A DNA stretch of 5,616 nucleotides, taken from contig JABMPI010000283.1 of the NCBI GenBank assembly GCA_013203755.1, forward strand, positions 1 through 5,616. The letters run 5' to 3'. A program made the translations under genes and the position numbers. How positions within the stretch are numbered: the stretch's first letter is position 1; every line of letters starts with the position of its first letter. Source of the DNA: Bacteroidota bacterium. GTDB lineage: Bacteria; Bacteroidota; Bacteroidia; Bacteroidales; Prolixibacteraceae. Below the pieces are notes generated by a model. That model made no database searches and was not told the DNA's origin. It saw nothing but the letters and a program-made list of their open reading frames with translations. This document shows positions 1-5,616 of the stretch, piece after piece.

Positions 1-5
1 GAGTA

Positions 6-2351
6 CTATTTAATTTCAGGTCGTTCTGGCCCATCATACGGAGCTGCCCCAAATTGCTGTCCGGTTCTTGGTTGAACCGTTAGTAAATCAGTATCTGTAA
101 CCGTTGGTTCTTCAATAAAACCATGGTAACGCCCCATCCAATAGTCGCGTATAAATGCACTTGGTTCCATGGCTCGTTTACCATTTATCCCTCCATCATG
201 GCGCATGGCATAACGACTGTTTCTATTTACTACACTCTCGCGGGGTGAAATAGCTCTGGTTCCGGTTTCGTAGGGAACATAACCTTTTTTAGTCATTAGA
301 TCGTCGCGGAATGAGTTGGTAAAATTATGCTCTACACAATCTAATTGCCAGTCGCGTAAATGTTGTACTGCTTGTTTGTTTTCGCAATCATTTCCGGTAA
401 TGACTCCGTATGCATAGTTAAACCATGGCACTTCCTCAATTCGTTTTATTTCCCAAGTGCGCGCCAAACTTCTTAAAAAAACAGATCTTGAAGCTGGATC
501 ATCGGTATATCGTAACAAAGTATAGTACGATCTGAATGCCAGATTATCGTCCCATGGTGCAATGGTTTCCGGAGGGAATGTATTTTTTTGTTTAATTGTA
601 TTGGCAGCGTACCCCCATTTTACCAGCTGTTGGTAACCTTCCTCAAATTTCTTGTCTCCGGTAAGTCCGTACGCCGTTCTCATAAATGTTAGCGCCTCCA
701 AACCATTCACTCCTCTATCTACATACCCGTAAGGCTGTAACAAGTATTTAGGATCCCAGCGCCCCCAACGAGTTGGCTTTCCATCCATGCCTCTCAAAAC
801 CCAACCATTTTCAAGAATGTGTGTTGCGATTTTTACCAGGTGTTCTTTTGCCATCTCTTTCTCTTCTCCTTTTGCCACCAGATCGTAAAAAATAGAAACG
901 GAATAGAAATGCGCCATTATCTCATCGCTGGAAGTATCACCTTTCCACATCCATTTTCCATCGGGCGAAGGAAACCATCTTGCGGGCAATCCACCAGAAC
1001 CGTGTTTTGCCATTTCGCCTTTATCTCCTTCCAAAGAATAAATCGCTCGTGCAGGGTATCCGTCAATTGGTGTTATTCTTTCCATCCAAAGCATTGCATA
1101 AAACGAGTTTAATGCTTCCTCCCGAGCTTTTTCGTCGCCGGTAACCGCGTATTTAAAACTCATTGCGGCCAAATATGGAGAGGTGTGTCCACCATCGTTA
1201 TCACTAATTTCACGACCCCATTCCCCATCTTTATAACCTAAAGTATGAATAAAGCCCAAGCGTTGCAATCCCCACTCTTTGATATGTCTTTCGTAATGTG
1301 CTGCCTTTTTTAATAGTGTATATGGCTCATAACTAATAATTCCTATACCTGCATCAGTTGCAATGTAAACCACATTTTCTCCAACGGCAATATCATTTAC
1401 ATTGTCTCCTGGCAACCAGTGATCGGCTCCAAAATAGTGCCAGTCGTTCTCCAACATACGAATCGCGCCTTTGCTGGTTCCAATCCAAACATCGCCATCA
1501 AAACCTTTTCTCAGGCATTTTGTATCTTCGTATGGAAGGCCGTCTTCCCCCTTCAAGGTAGTAAGTGCTGCTCCCCGAAGCACGGATAATCCTCTGTCTG
1601 TACTTATAAAAAGCCGGCTGCCAAAACTCAACATATCTCTTGTATTTTCCGAAGGGAAAATACCCCAATCGATAAAATCGTCGGCAACCGTTTTGCCATC
1701 GAAAAGCACCAATTTACCCGGACGAAGCACATAAAGTGTTTCTGTATATGATTCAATTCTGGTGATCGGGCCAAGTCGAACAGGATCGACATATAGTTGA
1801 GTTCCATCCTCCAAAAGATTAGTAACGTTACTTGAGTAATAACCGCCTTCAGGTTTTATAGAAACAAATTTGTCATTTTCTAATTTGTAAATTTCCTCTG
1901 CAGTAGCCGCATGAAGGACATCGAAGTGCATGCATAAATCAACGTAAATACGGTCATCAAATTTTTTCCAGTTTCCACTTTGAAGTCTGTAGGTTCCATC
2001 TTTTGCCAAAGCCCAAACATTTCCATTAATGCTTGTAAGTTTTTTAACACCGGCTGGCGACGAACTCATTTCGGTTAAAATATCATCAGTTAGCTCATAA
2101 ATTTTATTCCCTTTTACAGCGTAACAATTTCCTTTAAATTCAGCAATTGAAGTAATTGGTTGATCCGTATTAATTTTTTGCGACTCCTCCTGAAAAAAAA
2201 CATCATCTTTCAATGATTTCCATAAGGGATTGGAGTTATCGTATATTTTCTGAGCAGTAATTGAATTTGAAAAGGCGATCAGAATTATAAAAACTATTGA
2301 GAATAAACTTATTATAAACTCATTTTGAGTTTCTGGTTTTCTTGTATTCAT
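6..2351 (-). CDS. Secreted beta-propeller / alpha-alpha-toroid protein, putative carbohydrate-active enzyme
   Basis: 781 residues, complete, ATG to TAG. Residues 12-33 form a hydrophobic signal peptide with a likely signal peptidase I cut after A33 (ITA-Q); there is no lipobox, so the product is probably periplasmic or secreted. Residues about 60-342 are propeller repeats of the two-component-regulator-propeller kind: the clearest blade reads DGDVWIGTSKGAIRML (285-300), with degenerate copies LFISTDRGLSVL (247-258) and VVYIATDAGIGII (327-339). Residues about 345-745 look like a helical alpha/alpha-toroid, with acidic aromatic motifs SDNDGGHTS (383-391), WKGDTSSDE (469-477), RGVNGLEAL (546-554), APWDDNLAF (598-606) and VPWFNYAYG (641-649), ending in YWMGRYHGFIEEP (737-749). 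I know this layout from unnamed Bacteroidota and Planctomycetes proteins; no reaction is established to my knowledge. A glycan hydrolase, lyase or epimerase role is inference. No kinase or DNA-binding domain is present, so a 'regulator' label would mislead. No Shine-Dalgarno or clear promoter was seen upstream. Confidence 0.85.
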   Translation of the reverse strand: MNTRKPETQNEFIISLFSIVFIILIAFSNSITAQKIYDNSNPLWKSLKDDVFFQEESQKINTDQPITSIAEFKGNCYAVKGNKIYELTDDILTEMSSSPAGVKKLTSINGNVWALAKDGTYRLQSGNWKKFDDRIYVDLCMHFDVLHAATAEEIYKLENDKFVSIKPEGGYYSSNVTNLLEDGTQLYVDPVRLGPITRIESYTETLYVLRPGKLVLFDGKTVADDFIDWGIFPSENTRDMLSFGSRLFISTDRGLSVLRGAALTTLKGEDGLPYEDTKCLRKGFDGDVWIGTSKGAIRMLENDWHYFGADHWLPGDNVNDIAVGENVVYIATDAGIGIISYEPYTLLKKAAHYERHIKEWGLQRLGFIHTLGYKDGEWGREISDNDGGHTSPYLAAMSFKYAVTGDEKAREEALNSFYAMLWMERITPIDGYPARAIYSLEGDKGEMAKHGSGGLPARWFPSPDGKWMWKGDTSSDEIMAHFYSVSIFYDLVAKGEEKEMAKEHLVKIATHILENGWVLRGMDGKPTRWGRWDPKYLLQPYGYVDRGVNGLEALTFMRTAYGLTGDKKFEEGYQQLVKWGYAANTIKQKNTFPPETIAPWDDNLAFRSYYTLLRYTDDPASRSVFLRSLARTWEIKRIEEVPWFNYAYGVITGNDCENKQAVQHLRDWQLDCVEHNFTNSFRDDLMTKKGYVPYETGTRAISPRESVVNRNSRYAMRHDGGINGKRAMEPSAFIRDYWMGRYHGFIEEPTVTDTDLLTVQPRTGQQFGAAPYDGPERPEIK

Positions 2352-2572
2352 TCGATGTTATCTTATTTTATTAATTATTTTTTTGAATTCACTTATTTCG
2401 AAGCTATGATTTTTAAACTAAATAAAAATTCATTTTTCACTCCAAAATATTTTAACAGTCTATTACAAAATAACATGCTTACACGATTAATTGCTTCGGG
2501 TATTTTATGCAAAAGCTATTGTTTATTAACTTCAAAAACGAAAAGGCAAAAAAAAAGGCAAAAAATAATATG

Positions 2573-2617
2573 GAATAGTCAAATACCCATAGAATAGTTT
2601 TGTACAAATTCAATAGT
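2573..2617. repeat. Three AATAGT direct repeats at 19-base spacing
   Basis: The heptamers GAATAGT (2573-2579), GAATAGT (2592-2598) and CAATAGT (2611-2617) start exactly 19 bases apart. The second and third copies share a longer core, AATAGTTTTG. A perfect 10-base palindrome, TTTGTACAAA (2599-2608), lies between them. Equal spacing close to two helical turns suggests tandem binding of a regulator on one DNA face, as AraC-type proteins do, but the regulator is unknown and this is inference. The repeats lie 57 bases before the short frame at 2674 on the plus strand and about 220 bases before the propeller-toroid start on the minus strand, so either direction could be controlled. Confidence 0.5.
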
Positions 2618-2618
2618 T

Positions 2619-2640
2619 TTGAAACTCACAACCGTTTCAA
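2619..2640. promoter_or_regulatory. Inverted repeat TTGAAAC / GTTTCAA
   Basis: Perfect 7-base arms (2619-2625 and 2634-2640) are separated by 8 bases. The element abuts the third AATAGT repeat and lies 33 bases before the short frame at 2674. It could be an operator or a weak RNA hairpin in a leader. There is no T-run after it, so it is not an intrinsic terminator. Confidence 0.35.
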
Positions 2641-2673
2641 CAAAATGCCTTTACCGATTTAAAAACTACAGTT

Positions 2674-2727
2674 ATGCAAAAAATAATCCTTTCTATTACG
2701 GCTTTGGTCTTCACTCCTTTTCAATAA
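2674..2727 (+). pseudogene. Short signal-peptide-like frame, possible 5' stump of a lost secreted-protein gene
   Basis: Seventeen codons from ATG to TAA encode MQKIILSITALVFTPFQ, a lysine followed by a hydrophobic stretch as at the start of a Bacteroidota signal peptide. The A-rich leader before the ATG resembles the leaders of the other genes here, and regulatory-looking repeats stand just upstream. After the stop the same frame reads a further ten codons (TAGRVVSLQQ) before a second stop, and nothing recognisable follows. The simplest reading is the start of an exported-protein gene whose body was deleted or mutated. A leader peptide or a chance frame is also possible; at this length sequence alone cannot decide. 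Confidence 0.25.
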
Positions 2728-2816
2728 ACCGCTGGTCGGGTGGTTAGTTTGCAACAATAATCCATTTTGCTCAAATCTATTTTAACCATCCATCCATTAG
2801 TTAATGCAAAAGCTGT

Positions 2817-2833
2817 TTGAGAACAGTTTTCAA
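2817..2833. promoter_or_regulatory. Imperfect 17-base palindrome, possible operator
   Basis: TTGAGAAC and GTTTTCAA flank a single central base, matching as an inverted repeat with one mismatch. The size and symmetry fit a dimeric repressor site, but no partner regulator is visible in the window and an AT-rich gap yields such matches by chance. Confidence 0.2.
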
Positions 2834-3069
2834 CAACGAGTAAATTCAATGAATGACAAATGTAAAACACTACGATGATAACCGGTTTTTTGTATCGGGC
2901 GTGTGCAGCCAGACTTGATTTTCGAATAGGTTCTGTCCATTACTCCATCTATTTTTGGCGTCATTACCTAAAAAGTTTTATTTGGAATAGTAATGCAAAT
3001 CAAGGGTTAAATAGCTAATGAGACAAATATTAAGAAGGATAAAAAATAGTATTGAATTGAAAAATATGA

Positions 3070-3077
3070 TATTTTTG
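3070..3077 (+). promoter_or_regulatory. Bacteroidota-type -7 box for the OmpA-family lipoprotein gene
   Basis: TATTTTTG matches the TAnnTTTG consensus of the Bacteroidota primary sigma factor and is followed by CA, as is common. It lies 96 bases before the ATG at 3174, implying a leader of roughly 90 bases. A good -33 TTTG is missing: at the expected 19-base spacing the sequence is TAGT (3047-3050), part of another AATAGT copy, and the nearest TTG triplets (3052, 3057) are too close. The promoter may be weak or activator-assisted. Confidence 0.45.
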
Positions 3078-3173
3078 CATTTGATACACAAGAAATACTA
3101 CTAAATATTAAATTCGTTTTTTAGTTATAATGAGTATACAAAAAATCAAATATTAATCTTTAAATCTCCAAAA

Positions 3174-3866
3174 ATGAAAAAAAACAATGTCTATTTTGCT
3201 ATTATTTTAAGTTTAGCATTACTATTTAATGGTTGTGCCAGCATGAAAAACTCGACTAAAGGTGGTTTATTAGGAGGTGGTGCAGGTGCTGCACTTGGAG
3301 CTGGAATTGGCGCAATTATAGGAGGCAAAAAAGGTGCTGCCATTGGTGCTGCAACAGGCACTGCAGTTGGTGCAACAGCTGGCGTACTTGTTGGTAAAAA
3401 AATGGATAAGCAGAAAGCAGAACTCGAAGCGCTTGAAGGAGCTAAAGTTGAAATAGTTACTGACATTAATAATCTTCAGGCCATAAAAGTAACATTCGAT
3501 AGTGGAATTTTATTCAAAACCGGAAAATCTGACCTAAGTCCCGAATCGAAAACAACATTAACCAACTTCGCCAACTCGTTAAAAAACACACTGGAAACCG
3601 ACGTAACAATTATTGGGCATACCGACAATACCGGTTCACGAGAAATAAATGAACGCTTGTCGCTGGAACGTGCAAAATCTGTGGATAATTTTTTACTTCA
3701 GAATGGAATACTTGCAGAACGTACCTCTGAAAGTGGGATGGCTTTTGACGAGCCAGTAGCTGATAATGCAACTGCCGAAGGACGTAAACAAAACAGACGT
3801 GTTGAAATTTTTATTACAGCTAACGAAACAATGATAGAACAGGCAGAAGAGGGAACTTTGAAGTAA
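3174..3866 (+). CDS. OmpA-family outer-membrane lipoprotein with glycine zipper
   Basis: 230 residues, complete. A signal peptide with lipobox LFNGC puts the lipidated cysteine at 21; the -3 position is Phe, tolerated in this phylum. No acidic cluster follows the cysteine, so the protein probably faces the periplasm from the outer membrane. Residues 30-74 are a glycine/alanine-rich glycine-zipper segment (GGGAGAALGAGIGAIIGG and similar) able to insert in or pack against the membrane. Residues 75-100 look like a short charged linker. Residues about 104-215 are an OmpA C-terminal peptidoglycan-binding domain: FDSGILFKTGKSDLSP, then GHTDNTG with D151, then R166, the same 15-residue spacing as the diaminopimelate-binding Asp and Arg of E. 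coli OmpA, and finally GRKQNRRVEIFI. Known role of the fold: non-covalent tethering of the outer membrane to the cell wall. The alternative name is YiaD-like lipoprotein. It is monocistronic, ended by the hairpin at 3937. Confidence 0.93.
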   Translation: MKKNNVYFAIILSLALLFNGCASMKNSTKGGLLGGGAGAALGAGIGAIIGGKKGAAIGAATGTAVGATAGVLVGKKMDKQKAELEALEGAKVEIVTDINNLQAIKVTFDSGILFKTGKSDLSPESKTTLTNFANSLKNTLETDVTIIGHTDNTGSREINERLSLERAKSVDNFLLQNGILAERTSESGMAFDEPVADNATAEGRKQNRRVEIFITANETMIEQAEEGTLK

Positions 3867-3936
3867 ACATATTCAAAAAAAACTGTAGTATATTGAGTCT
3901 AAAAATTGATTTGTATTTTTCAGAATAAATAACATA

Positions 3937-3974
3937 AAAAAGGGAAGTGTCTTAAAACAGGCACTTCCCTTTTT
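3937..3974. terminator. Bidirectional intrinsic terminator between convergent genes
   Basis: A 15-base-pair stem (3937-3951 with 3960-3974) has one G-T wobble and an 8-base loop. The core GGGAAGTG pairs with CACTTCCC and is flanked by A5 on the left and T5 on the right, giving a U-run in either direction. It lies 70 bases after the OmpA-family stop codon and 68 bases after the end of the convergent GH130 gene, so it can serve both transcripts. Confidence 0.9.
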
Positions 3975-4042
3975 ATTATAATGAATTAGAGTTTAAAACT
4001 CATTTTACAGACGCATTCTACATAATAATTAAGCAACTATAA

Positions 4043-5203
4043 TTACTGGTTTTTTACAGCTACAGCAATTTTAGAATCGGCTGTGCCGTAATATAGAAAC
4101 CACTTTCCTTTGAATAAAACCAGCCCTTCCAGAAAACAGACATGATTGATCTGCCCTTCAATTTCGTATGGTTTATCTGGTTTAAAAAAGGTGTTATCTA
4201 ACCTGTCTATAATTTTTGAAGGATCATTTTTATCAAACAAAGCCTGTCCTGCAGCATAAGTACCTGCTGGCAATTTCGGATCACCATAATCAGGACTGTT
4301 TTTACTGTTGTAGATTAACAATATTCCCTTGTCCGTTAGAATTGCAGGAGGGCCTGGTTCAATTAATTCACTATCGAATTTATTTCTTCTGGTCATCAAA
4401 ACGGGCAATAATTCAGGAACTTCAGTGCTATGTCCCTTTATCTCCTCAGAACTTGATTTTGAATCACGTTGCACAGGAATCCAGTTTATTAAATCATCTG
4501 AATGAGCCAGAAAAAAATCTGATTCGCCAAAATACATCCAATACTTTCCATTTATCTTTGTTGCAATTAATCGATTCCCTACTTTTTCACACACGATTGA
4601 GCCAGCTTTAGTCCACACTTTGGCATATTTCCCACCATCGGCTTTTTTGAAAACCGAACCGTGCTTGGTCCATGTCATCAGGTCGGTAGAAGTAGCCATA
4701 AAAAGACGTGCTTTATCACCATCATATGCGGTGTATGCCATGTAGTACGTCCCCTTGTCATCTTCAACAACACGTGGGTCTTCACAACCACCTTCCCACT
4801 CAAATATTGCCATTTCATCGTTATCAGGAAAAAATACGGGCTTGGGCAAACGGTCAAAATGCAAGCCATCTTCACTTACAGCCAGACCAATACGAGAAGT
4901 TCCTTGATACTTTCCGACAAAATCTTCAGCCCGGTACAACAGATAAACTTTATTGTCTTTTACAATTGCCGCAGGGTTAAATACATCCTTCCCTTCCCAT
5001 TTGACATTAGTTCCACTAATTGGGCATAAAAATTCGCTTTCCAATTTAGGATGAAGAATAGGGTTGATACTGTCTACTTTTACAAAAGGGCTTAATGCCC
5101 AGGAATTATTATCTGCTTCCGTTGACTTTTGTGTATTACAAGAACCTATAATACCAAGTATTAAAACTATTAAAACCGATTTTAACAAATTATATATTTT
5201 CAT
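4043..5203 (-). CDS. GH130-family glycosidase lipoprotein, probable beta-1,2-mannosidase type
   Basis: 386 residues, complete. The signal peptide ends in lipobox IGSC with cysteine 22, so it is a lipoprotein of the cell envelope. The rest is one five-bladed propeller of the GH130 / COG2152 type: VFNPAAI (74-80), LLYRAED (88-94), SRIGLAVSEDGLHF (103-116), the hallmark EDPRV (141-145), WTKAGSIV (197-204), YWMYFGES (221-228), ELIEPGPPAIL (279-289) and LYYGTADSKIAVA (370-382). GH130 enzymes act on beta-mannosides, either by phosphorolysis or hydrolysis. D142 of EDPR probably corresponds to the catalytic acid. K199, E227 and E282 appear to match the lysine and glutamate pair reported for the beta-1,2-mannosidase BT3780 (from memory, unaligned), which argues for a hydrolase. 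Residues 247-260 look like an extra polar loop. It follows the partial gene at 5265 by 61 bases with no promoter box seen, so they are probably co-transcribed. Exact substrate is unknown. Confidence 0.88.
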   Translation of the reverse strand: MKIYNLLKSVLIVLILGIIGSCNTQKSTEADNNSWALSPFVKVDSINPILHPKLESEFLCPISGTNVKWEGKDVFNPAAIVKDNKVYLLYRAEDFVGKYQGTSRIGLAVSEDGLHFDRLPKPVFFPDNDEMAIFEWEGGCEDPRVVEDDKGTYYMAYTAYDGDKARLFMATSTDLMTWTKHGSVFKKADGGKYAKVWTKAGSIVCEKVGNRLIATKINGKYWMYFGESDFFLAHSDDLINWIPVQRDSKSSSEEIKGHSTEVPELLPVLMTRRNKFDSELIEPGPPAILTDKGILLIYNSKNSPDYGDPKLPAGTYAAGQALFDKNDPSKIIDRLDNTFFKPDKPYEIEGQINHVCFLEGLVLFKGKWFLYYGTADSKIAVAVKNQ

Positions 5204-5264
5204 AAAAATTAGTTTAGTGGGTAATTTGATTTCATCCTATATTCAAGCATATTCTTTTATTAAG

Positions 5265-5616
5265 CTATAAACTATAGCGGTAGTCGATTACAACATTATC
5301 TGCATACAGTTTGCCATCTTTAATTTCAACTTTTGCTTTTTTAGGAACAAAAATCAATACGGCTGAATTTTCCTTTTCCATTGTAAAATTGAAATCGCCT
5401 TGTGCACTTTGAGAAATAAAGGCCCTTTTGGTGGCATCATATATTTTTACTTCATTTTGCCCTACTGATACTTTCACTTCTTTCGATTCAGGATTTGGAT
5501 TATAATAAAGATAACTTGGGTAGGCTTCGTTTCTATAAAAATCTGTAGCCAACAAATCCAACTGTAAAATATTTTCAATATTCGTTTTTGAAATAATTGC
5601 TCCTGCAATGCCAACA
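5265..5616 (-). CDS. C-terminal end of a larger, probably secreted protein (partial)
   Basis: The last 116 residues are visible, ending in TAG; the frame is open to the window edge with no in-frame ATG, so the true start lies outside. A TTG at 5559-5561 is an internal leucine codon, not the start. The tail begins VGIAGAIISKTN, continues LDLLATDFYRNEAYPSYLYY (5502-5561), and ends with alternating strand-like segments (VKVSVGQNEVKIYDATKRAF, then SAVLIFVPKKAKVEIKDGKL, then VVIDYRYSL). This is consistent with a small C-terminal beta-sandwich following a helical catalytic body. I recall similar tails in large uncharacterised Bacteroidota proteins from glycan-utilisation loci, but cannot name a family with confidence. 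It is 61 bases upstream of the GH130 gene on the same strand and probably its operon partner. Confidence 0.75.
   Translation of the reverse strand, partial: VGIAGAIISKTNIENILQLDLLATDFYRNEAYPSYLYYNPNPESKEVKVSVGQNEVKIYDATKRAFISQSAQGDFNFTMEKENSAVLIFVPKKAKVEIKDGKLYADNVVIDYRYSL

Larger units (their letters stand above)
2352..3173. other. 822-base intergenic region with repeats and gene-remnant-like short frames
   Basis: This gap lies between two divergently transcribed genes, the propeller-toroid gene (minus) and the OmpA-family lipoprotein gene (plus). It is AT-rich except for about 2881-2960, which is visibly richer in G and C. It contains A-tracts with GGC (2541-2565), three 19-base-spaced AATAGT repeats (2573-2617), an inverted repeat (2619-2640), a short signal-peptide-like frame (2674-2727), an imperfect palindrome (2817-2833), and a -7-like box (3070-3077). 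Other open frames are short and unconvincing: 2875-3018 on plus (47 codons) and 2830-2964 on minus (44 codons) overlap each other and match no family I recognise. No tRNA, rRNA or known riboswitch fold was recognised. The length is unusual for a bacterial intergenic gap and fits either an extended regulatory region or the scar of a deleted gene. Confidence 0.7.

Noticed and set aside
6..2351. Hybrid two-component sensor-regulator
   Set aside because: Only the propeller type is shared; there is no Y_Y_Y domain, transmembrane segment after the propeller, histidine kinase, receiver or AraC domain.
2541..2565. A-tract with a 12-base GGCAAAAA tandem repeat
   Set aside because: Only two copies in a poly-A context; not a CRISPR or other array and easily explained by low complexity.
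2325..2597. 90-codon open frame on the plus strand
   Set aside because: It starts at TTG inside the opposite-strand gene, runs through low-complexity AT-rich sequence, has Phe/Lys/Asn-biased content and resembles no protein family.
2595..2621. Two TAGTTTTG boxes as promoter -7 elements
   Set aside because: They match TAnnTTTG, but neither has a TTTG or TTG at the proper upstream distance, and both are part of the phased AATAGT repeats; a repeat-site reading explains them better.
3123..3130. TATAAT-like sequence upstream of the OmpA-family gene
   Set aside because: The primary sigma factor of this phylum does not rely on a TATAAT -10 element, and the TAnnTTTG box at 3070 is the better candidate.
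3191..3466. Open frame antisense to the OmpA-family gene
   Set aside because: Its proline/alanine-rich product is only the complement of the glycine-zipper codons.
4678..4875. Open frames antisense to or out of frame with the GH130 gene
   Set aside because: The in-frame GH130 motifs run uninterrupted through this stretch, so the other frames are shadows.
5265..5561. Complete 98-residue small protein starting at TTG 5561
   Set aside because: The frame continues upstream without a stop to the window edge and the protein-like pattern continues with it (VGIAGAIISKTN), so the TTG is an internal leucine.

Overview
The window suggests a member of the Bacteroidota, probably an environmental or marine polysaccharide degrader in the Marinilabiliales/Prolixibacteraceae range; the lineage is an inference from style, not a match. 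The evidence is an AT-rich genome, starts preceded by A-rich leaders without Shine-Dalgarno sequences, a TAnnTTTG-type -7 promoter box, lipoprotein signals on two genes, and protein families typical of that phylum.

Layout from left to right. Positions 6-2351 (minus) encode a secreted 781-residue protein that joins an N-terminal beta-propeller of the two-component-regulator-propeller type to a C-terminal alpha/alpha-toroid resembling carbohydrate-active enzymes. Positions 2352-3173 form an 822-base gap without a convincing full gene. It holds three AATAGT direct repeats spaced exactly 19 bases apart, a small inverted repeat, a 17-codon signal-peptide-like open frame that may be the stump of a lost gene, a GC-richer patch of about 80 bases, and the probable promoter of the next gene. 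Positions 3174-3866 (plus) encode an OmpA-family lipoprotein with a glycine zipper. A strong bidirectional hairpin terminator (3937-3974) separates it from the convergent gene at 4043-5203 (minus), a GH130-family lipoprotein whose visible residues fit the beta-1,2-mannosidase branch. Sixty-one bases upstream of that gene is the 3' end of another minus-strand gene (5265 to the window edge), the tail of a larger probable secreted protein.

How they work together. The GH130 gene and the cut-off gene before it look like one transcription unit. With the propeller-toroid protein, the window reads as part of a glycan-utilisation neighbourhood, interrupted by a housekeeping envelope lipoprotein on the opposite strand. 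No SusC/SusD pair, sensor-regulator, transposase, CRISPR array, tRNA or rRNA is visible. I saw no clear new multi-gene system. The least explained items are the propeller-toroid protein and the repeat-bearing gap beside it.
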